NCBI GenBank assembly: GCA_949358305.1
Contig: OX442324.1
Coordinates: 4,346,001-4,410,000 of the forward strand
Origin: Strigamia acuminata
Taxonomy: Eukaryota > Arthropoda > Chilopoda > Geophilomorpha > Linotaeniidae
DNA: 64,000 bases
Reading direction: 5' to 3'
Shown: in pieces, positions 57,801 to 64,000 of the stretch
Position numbering within the stretch: position 1 is the first letter of the stretch
Layout of the letters: every line of letters starts with the position of its first letter
Notes under the pieces: generated by a model
The model's database searches: none
The model's input: only the letters and a program-made list of their open reading frames with translations
Told to the model about the DNA's origin: nothing
Position numbers and translations under genes: made by a program

Positions 57801-58048
57801 GGTGAACAGAAGCTGAATGAGAAATTAAATCGAAATTTAGAAATCAAAAAATGAGCCATCGATTGAAATTTCGTCAGCATTTCACACACTTCTCTACGAA
57901 CGCTTCTGCCCGAAAAATTGGAAAAAGTTGAGAGCAGCTTAACCTCGAATCTACTCGAATGTTGACTTCGTGGTACGGTAAGCAAAAGCGGCTTTAAAAG
58001 TCGAGTCTGCAGTGGTAACATGAAATAAATGGAATAGACAGGAGCCAT
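54842..58048 (-). CDS. ABCB7: Mitochondrial ABC half-transporter ABCB7/Atm1, 709 aa
   Basis: Exons 57944-58048, 57419-57812, 56854-57040, 56706-56787, 56551-56639, 56217-56479, 55826-56147, 55598-55727, 55359-55530, 55187-55299 and 54842-55114 sum to 710 codons in phase. The N-terminus is basic and Ser-rich (mitochondrial presequence). The membrane domain has [37 protein letters not shown] and [19 protein letters not shown]. The ATPase has Walker A GGSGSGKST (split by an intron), the Q-loop [13 protein letters not shown], signature [18 protein letters not shown], Walker [13 protein letters not shown] and CIAHRLSTI. The transporter exports a glutathione-linked sulphur/Fe-S precursor for cytosolic iron-sulphur proteins. 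Exon 1's donor (GAG|GTTAAG) is the least certain junction. Confidence 0.94.
57088..57403. mobile_element. MITE-like inverted-repeat element in ABCB7 intron 2
   Basis: Outer inverted ends AAATACCGTATTT...AAGTCGCAGCT match the complement of AGCTGCGACTT...ATACGGTATTT. An inner near-perfect palindrome (arms CTCGCGCTGATAATTTCTA / TAGAAATTATCAGCGCGAG) lies at about 57218-57276. The element ends about 15 bp from the exon at 57419, close to that exon's splice donor on the minus strand. No ORF of note. Confidence 0.7.
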
Positions 58049-58185
58049 TCGGCGGGATTTGACCTCGCATCTATAAATAAGTGATCGTGATCAGTCATCA
58101 GGTCACGTGTGTTCTGCGACTGCGTACGTCTGACCGCCAAGTCGTATCCTAGCAACGGATAAGCTGGAAAAGTCGGACGGGCACC
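58049..58185. promoter_or_regulatory. Bidirectional promoter, ABCB7 (-) / UPRT (+)
   Basis: Start codons are 137 bp apart. The interval contains CACGTGTGTT (58103 region, an E-box CACGTG) and moderate CpG content and no TATA box. Confidence 0.55.
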
Positions 58186-59270
58186 ATGATTAACCCGCGT
58201 GCTCCTGATGTGATTTCTCAAACAGGACAAGTATATCAGCCCGAATTGTCATTAGAGGGCTTGAATTCACAAGTAAAACTGTTACCTATAAATGACCAAA
58301 TTCGTGAATTGCAAACTGTAATTCGCGATAAGTACGCTCTTTTTCTCTTATTGTTTGTAAGTTCTGATACGTGGCGGCGTGTGACTCTCTATTTCTGTTT
58401 TCTAGGAACACTAGTAGGAGCGACTTTAAATTTTATTCCGATCGATTAGTGAGTTGTGGATAGAAAAAATATTTAAATTTATATTTAAATTTTTTATTTG
58501 GAAAAATATTTGTATCAGATTCGACTTGTGATCGAAGAGGGATTAAATCAACTGCCTTACACTAAATGCATAGTGAAAACTGCCACCGGTAAATATATAT
58601 TTTTTTAATTTTTTAAAAATTTATTTATTCATTTATTTTTCAATTTTTAATTTTATTTAGGATGCGACTATCAAGGATTGAAATATGAGAAAGGAAATTG
58701 TGGAGTTAGTATCGTGCGAAGTGGTAAATTGCAATTTATTGAAAGAAAAGTGGTGAAAATTTGTGTAAAAATGATTTATTTAGGTGAGGCAATGGAACAA
58801 GGGTTACGTGATTGTTGTCGATCGATGAGAATCGGCAAAATATTAATTCAAAGTAATGAAGAAACGCACGAAGCGAAAATAGTGTACGCCAAGTTTCCAA
58901 ATGATATTGAGAAACGGAAGGTTCTTCTCATGTATCCTATCATGAGTAATTTATATTTACATTATAATAGAAAAATGTTGTTTGAAATGTTGTTACGTTT
59001 AATTAGGTACGGGAAACACTGTCATAACGGCTGTAAAAGTGTTGAAAGAACACGGAGTAGCTGAAAAGAATATAATTCTACTTACTTTATTTTGTACTCC
59101 TTTCGGTAATTTTAAGCAAATTTTAAGTAATTTTGTTTTCTCATTTTATTTGTAAATTCGTAGGTGCTAAGGCGATTGTTACCGAATATCCTGGTTTGAC
59201 AATTTTGACGTCGGAAATTCATTCGATTGCGCCTAATCATTTTGGACAAAAGTACTTTGGAACGGATTAA
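58186..59270 (+). CDS. UPRT: Uracil phosphoribosyltransferase homologue, 229 aa
   Basis: Exons 58186-58331, 58406-58448, 58519-58588, 58661-58723, 58784-58945, 59007-59105 and 59164-59270. The protein reads LLPINDQIRELQTVIRDK, IRLVIEEGLNQLPY, YEKGNCGVSIVRSGEAMEQG, RKVLLMYPIMSTGNTVITAV and ends APNHFGQKYFGTD, as in animal UPRT. The PRPP-binding loop (MYPIMSTGNT) is present but departs from bacterial UPRT, as in other animals, where catalytic activity is doubtful. The 60-bp intron at 58724-58783 is in frame without a stop, so a retained-intron product is possible. Confidence 0.93.
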
Positions 59271-59905
59271 TATTTTTTTTTTTTTTTTGGTTTTGACGTA
59301 CTTAAAAGCGAATTATTTTATTACGTGTGTTTAGACGAGCTTTGTTTTCTAGACATTGCAATAAACTAATATAGTGGACTGAAAGGAAAAGTTTCATTTC
59401 GTGTTCAACAAATTTCATCAACACAATACAATATAAACAATAAAAAAAAACAATTTGCAGAATTTCGTATAAATTTCGGAAAAATTTGCTGTTTTAAATG
59501 CAATTTTGGTGTTAAAATTAAACTTAAAATCAAAAACATCACCCCTTCTCTTCTTCCCAGTTCCCACAATGCAATCTGATTCTTAGTTTCAGTTGTACTC
59601 CTCGTCAAGGTTGAACGAGTTATTTACAATTTATAAGCCATACACTACAATCGTTATACGTTAAAAATGGAATTTCGTAGCTTAAAATAACATTTTATAC
59701 CACAAAATGTTATAATCCAATTCCGAATGTTTATTTTATACCAATATGTTTAGTTATGGCGTACATGGCGCACCATAATATTATCAATTATTTATGTCGC
59801 TATTGGTTGACTCGCTCAGCAGGCTACATCTCCGCTGCTGCTACACGTTTTGAAGTTTTCAATAAGAATCATTTTGGCTGAACGTTTATTTATTATTTAT
59901 TTGCA
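59271..59905. other. UPRT 3' flank and PRORP-B promoter region; nothing else seen
   Basis: AT-rich. AATAAACTAATATAG near 59360 is a plausible UPRT polyA signal. No repeat or RNA gene identified. Confidence 0.5.
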
Positions 59906-61728
59906 ATGGCAGGCACCTTACTGAAACGTTACGACTTAAGGAGAGCATTTTGGAGCCCGTGCCCAGCAGTAATAATGAAAACATTAACAACTCGAAATTC
60001 TAACTTGGATCCCAATGTAAAGAAGACGACATACAAGATTAAAGACATAACCAGAGGAAAAAAATGGTATTCGGAAAACGAATGGGACTCCATCAAATCG
60101 GAGGCAGTGACTGGAAGAGTTGTCAGCGAAGAGGCATTTCCAGGTTTCATCATGAAGCGTCTGCTCTTAGAAACCAATTTAGTTACCGCAAAATCACTAA
60201 TGTCTTATTTAAATCATCAAAACATTACTCCAAATGTTACGACTTTGAAATTATTCTTAGACCTGTGTGCTACGTGTTACGATAAAGAGAACGAAGATCT
60301 AATCCTGCGCGCATTCGCCGACTTAAAGACGATGAACTTAAATTACAACACCGAGGTGTTGAATACGTGCATTTTTGCATTGGCCGGGACGAAGTTGTGG
60401 ATGAAGGGAATCGAACTAATGAACACAATTAAACGAAACGGAGAGAAAATATCGGTGGATGCGTATAACGCGTTCGTTTGGGCCGCTTTTAGGAATAAGA
60501 AATTCGATATTGGATACGAAACATTGAAATCATTTAATCACATACCAAGTAATGAAGTTATAATTGAATGGTTGAATTTATGCGAAGACGACGGGAGTAT
60601 GTCGACAGCTTGTAAACTTGTGGATTTCATTGCTTCGAAGAAACTGACGGTTCCATCGAGCATAACCGACAAGATGCAATCGAACTTGAACAAGAAAAAT
60701 TACGTTGGAAAATACGTTACGATATCTCCAGAGTATGCGATTAAATTATTAAATTTCGGAGGATATTGGAATTATAATTAAATTTTTTAATTTTTCAGTG
60801 GTTATTGCGCCCATTGCGATAATTATTTGGAGAAGAACGTCATTTCTGATGCGGAGTTTGTGAGGCTGCGTGACGACGTGATGAATTCGGTGATCAAGGG
60901 AAGAGATTTATTTCTGAAAACAAATTCGATTGAACTAAGGGCGTTTGAGAATTTCGTCAAGACGACTGGTCCGTACGATGTGGTTGTCGATGGACTCAAT
61001 GTAGCGTACAATAAGCTTACTATGAGATCTAAAAGTGCATTATCTCAACAAGTAATATAATGTGGCATGATATGATTGTGCAATGGGAATTTGAGTAATT
61101 TTTTTCTTTTTGTAGCTCATCCGTATGCTTAATCATCTTGCTGCAGTTAAAAATAAGAAGAATATTTTGGTTTTAGGGAAACATCAAATGAATGAATGGC
61201 CAAAAGAGTCACTTAGTCTCATTAAAAAACTCAGTCACTGTTTTCTCACAGAACGTTTGTAAGTTGATTGCTGGGGACGATAAATCAAAGTGATTTTGAT
61301 GAGATGTTTTTCTGTTTTAGGAGCGACGATGATACATTTCTACTGTATGCTACGCTCGCAAGTGGACCTAATACATGTTTTGTTTCAAACGATTTTATGC
61401 GTGATCATAATTTTTGCTTGAAAAATAGCTATTTGTCGGACCTATTTCGAAAATGGCGATGGAGTCATCAAATTTACTATCTTATTAATAAGAACGATGA
61501 AGTAGAACTTTTGGTACGTTTTACATAAAAATTATAAACGCAGCTAATTTTCTGCAGTTGGTTTTAATTTATCTCTGACAATTGTAGCCACCGACCACAT
61601 TCAAATCAATTGCTCAAAGAACAGAAACGTCAGTGCATATTCCATGTTCCGAAGAAGACGAGAAAATATTAACTCCTTTTGGATTTCTAATTCCAGAAAA
61701 ATGGTTATGCTGTAATAAAAATGTTTAA
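59906..61728 (+). CDS. PRORP: Proteinaceous RNase P (MRPP3-type), copy B, about 518 aa
   Basis: Exons 59906-60732, 60799-61051, 61116-61258, 61321-61513 and 61588-61728 have the same lengths and phases as copy A, except the last, which is 6 nt shorter. The nuclease aspartates ([27 protein letters not shown]) and the zinc site (GYCAHCD, WLCC) are kept. From about residue 130 onward the two proteins and their introns are nearly identical, while the first about 75 residues differ strongly (here MAGTLLKRYDLRRAFWSP). No disabling change was found, so this could be a second mitochondrial or an extra-mitochondrial isoform. Confidence 0.9.
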
Positions 61729-62245
61729 AACTAAATGTTTCGTATTTTTTTTAAGTGACTCGATTGAAACCAACGAATTATAATGAAGTATATGTCCACC
61801 TGCTAATGGATTTTTTTTAAATAATTGCTATACTGGTCCAGTTTGGTGGCTCAGTTTGGCCGATTCTCGTCCAAATGTCATGATGATATTTTGTCTATTT
61901 TTTGAGTTTTTAAATTGCTAAAAGCCAAGATAATTTGAGGATAAAGGAACCATAATTTCATTCATTTAGTTTTCATTTTAATGTTTTGATTTACTTTTAT
62001 TCAACATTTATACAAGGTATATTATCAACAAATAATGACATTTATATCCCTCAGCCACCACCGCCACATAGCGACAACATTAAGAACATAATTCTTTATG
62101 GAAACAGCATCTGCCGGCATCTACTCAGAGGCCTCGGTAGCATTTGACCTCCTTGATTTGACGGAAACTAATAACATTAACGGCGCTTGGTGGTACATTG
62201 GAAAGAAACGAAAATAACGTTGTGTGCGACATCGTGATCAATAAA
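61729..62245. other. Intergenic PRORP-B / DPH6; nothing recognised
   Basis: AT-rich flank. An ORF read-through upstream of 62246 starts at 62198 (MERNENNVVCDIVINK) in frame with DPH6 and could extend its N-terminus, but the ATG at 62246 gives the family-typical start. Confidence 0.5.
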
Positions 62246-64000
62246 ATGCGAGTGTTGGCGTTAATCAGCGGTGGTAAAGACAGTTGTTACTGTATGCTAC
62301 AATGCATAGCAGCAGGCCACGAGATTGTTGCATTGGGAAACATAAAACCGACCCCGGGAACAGACGAAATGGACAGTTACATGTATCAATCGGTCGGTGA
62401 GTATATTTATTCGTGTATTAATCCTGAATTAATAATTAATCTCTTAATTCCTAAACAGGGCATGAAGTGATCGCACTTTGCGCGGAAGCATTAAATTTGC
62501 CATTGTTTCAACAAGAGACCAAAGGACGAACTGTAAACGCCACTCAAACTTACGAACCTTCGTCAAGTGACGAAGTCGAAGACTTGTATCAACTGTTGAA
62601 AGAAGCGCAAGAAAAAATTGCCTTCGAAGCTGTGAGCAGTGGCGCCATTTTGTCAAATTATCAACGAGTGCGCGTCGAAAATGTTTGTGCACGACTGGGA
62701 CTTGTTTCCTTGGCTTATTTATGGCAGAGAGATCAAAAAGAATTACTCGAAGAAATGATTTCTTCCGACATAAACGCGATCGTCATTAAAACTGCATCGT
62801 TAGGCCTGGATCCCGAAAAAGTGCTCGGCGTCGACATTTGCAACTTGTCGTCGCATTTTTCGAGCCTGAACGAGAAGTATCAATTGAACATTTGCGGCGA
62901 AGGCGGCGAGTACGAAACCTTGACGTTGGATTGTCCACTTTACAGGAAGAGGATCGAGATTTTGGATCAAGAAATTGTTTACGTAACTAAAGATGATTAC
63001 GCGCCGGTTGCGTTTTTAAAGGCGAAGAAAGCGTGTTTAGTGGATAAAGTTTCGACGCAAAAAGTTGCCGAATTCCGTTTTAAAAAACCGTCGGATTTTG
63101 TTCGAGAATTTCATTCGAATTCACGTAAAAGCGAATCAAAAACGGACAAATTGACCAAACCATGCGCTTTTAGTTTCGATGATGTCAAACTGCAAGTTAG
63201 CACGACCAAGAAAAAGCTGTGGATAACCGGATTGATTGGAAGAGATAAAAGTGTTCGTCAAAGCACGGAACACGTCATGCAACAAATAACAAGTTTAATA
63301 CACGAAAAAGGGTTGACAATGCGCAATATTATCAAAATTAATGTTTACATCGCGAGTATGGGCGACTACACGGAGTTGAATGCAGTTTACAAAGAATATT
63401 TTAGCGTTAATCCGCCCGTCAGAGCCTGTGTTGAAGTTCCATTACCTTCGGGTGTTCTGTTTGTAATGGACTGTCAAGCAACATTCGGGGAAACCGAGAC
63501 ACTCCACGTTCAAAGCGTCTCCAACTGGGCCCCTGCAAACATTGGGCCGTATAGTCAAGGTGTATTGGACGATAATTTGATTTATACGTCGGGTCAAATT
63601 GCCTTAGTGCCCGGTTCTATGACTCTGATTGAATCGGATTCACGGAATCAAAACAATTTGATTCTACGCCACATAACTCGTGTGCTGAAAGGAGTGCGGG
63701 AAAATGTGAGTTTAAAAAATGTTGTTGTGGGTTTTTGTTACACAACCGACGGGTTTGTGGACGACAAAGAGTGGCCGCCCTTGTTTATTACGGTCGTGGT
63801 GGCAGGTTTACCACGGAATGCCGATGTTGAATGGCAAGTGATTGCGAAAATTGGTGACGAGAAAGTAGATTTAACTCGCGCGGATGTGAAAATTCAAAAT
63901 GGAGTCGTAGAAATGGCCGCTTGTCGATGCGATAGTGATGATTTTATTCTGTTGAAGTATCGACATGAAAGGGAAGAAGCGCCGAGTTTGGATGATTTTA
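62246..64000 (+). CDS. DPH6: Diphthine-ammonia ligase DPH6 with RidA-like C-terminal half (3' end outside window)
   Basis: Exon 1 is 62246-62396 and exon 2 begins at 62459 and is open to the window end. The N-terminus MRVLALISGGKDSCYCML holds the PP-loop (SGGKDS) of the adenylating ATP-pyrophosphatase fold. ALGNIKPTPGTDEMDSYMYQ and ICGEGGEYETLTLDCP are DPH6 signatures. The C-terminal part has two YjgF/RidA-like domains (ITSLIHEKGLTMRNIIKINVY; NIGPYSQGVLDDNLIYTSGQ), as in yeast and many animals other than mammals. It carries out the last step in making diphthamide on eEF2. The coding region after exon 1 is a single long exon. Confidence 0.92.

Overview
The window is animal nuclear DNA: AT-rich, intron-rich (GT-AG introns of about 50 bp to 3.4 kb), with compact housekeeping genes and young transposable elements. 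OGT, a four-repeat beta-thymosin, torsin and metazoan PRORP place it in the invertebrates. The OGT protein is strikingly arthropod-like, so I infer an arthropod, possibly not a winged insect. The species is not determined.

Left part (1-22 kb) is repeat-rich. It starts with the first coding exon of an Hsp110/HSPA4-type gene. Next comes a nested region: one arm of a large inverted duplication (about 1425-8262) whose partner lies at about 16385-18355. Both arms carry fragments of one unrecognised multi-exon gene and the same short TIR DNA element. The left arm was later hit by a gag-only LTR retrotransposon (1629-6969; 937-bp LTRs with no difference seen, tRNA-Pro-type PBS, no pol). The unoccupied target site survives in the right arm. 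Between the arms lie a 2.1-kb solo LTR with a perfect 4-bp TSD, a decayed copia gag, a VPS13-like fragment and an intact secreted DD3-3-like gene. Then follow an unrecognised two-TM protein gene, a NUDC pseudogene and a small cysteine-rich secreted peptide gene. Three dispersed MITE-like elements share a 31-bp internal tandem repeat.

Right part (22-64 kb) is gene-dense: PRORP copy A (-), OGT (-, two alternative first coding exons), multi-repeat beta-thymosin (+, alternative 5' exons), DIS3 (-), an intronless zinc-finger/MULE-transposase/SWIM gene (+), torsin (-), ENPP4/5-like ectophosphodiesterase (+), EEF1AKMT1 (+), mitochondrial ABCB7 (-), UPRT (+), PRORP copy B (+) and diphthine-ammonia ligase DPH6 with its RidA-like half (+, runs off the end). 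Several pairs are head-to-head with 100-550 bp between start codons (OGT/thymosin, DIS3/MULE gene, torsin/ENPP, ABCB7/UPRT), which suggests shared promoters. Functional themes are RNA processing and decay (PRORP, DIS3), translation-factor modification (EEF1AKMT1, DPH6), nucleocytoplasmic glycosylation (OGT) and mitochondrial Fe-S export (ABCB7).

Most interesting items: the gag-only retroelement with a 50-nt A tract abutting its start codon; the filled/empty-site pair inside the inverted duplication; the MULE-derived gene; the mosaic PRORP duplicates; the 31-bp-repeat MITE family; and two unrecognised host genes. Exon coordinates were read by eye from splice signals and may be off by a few bases.
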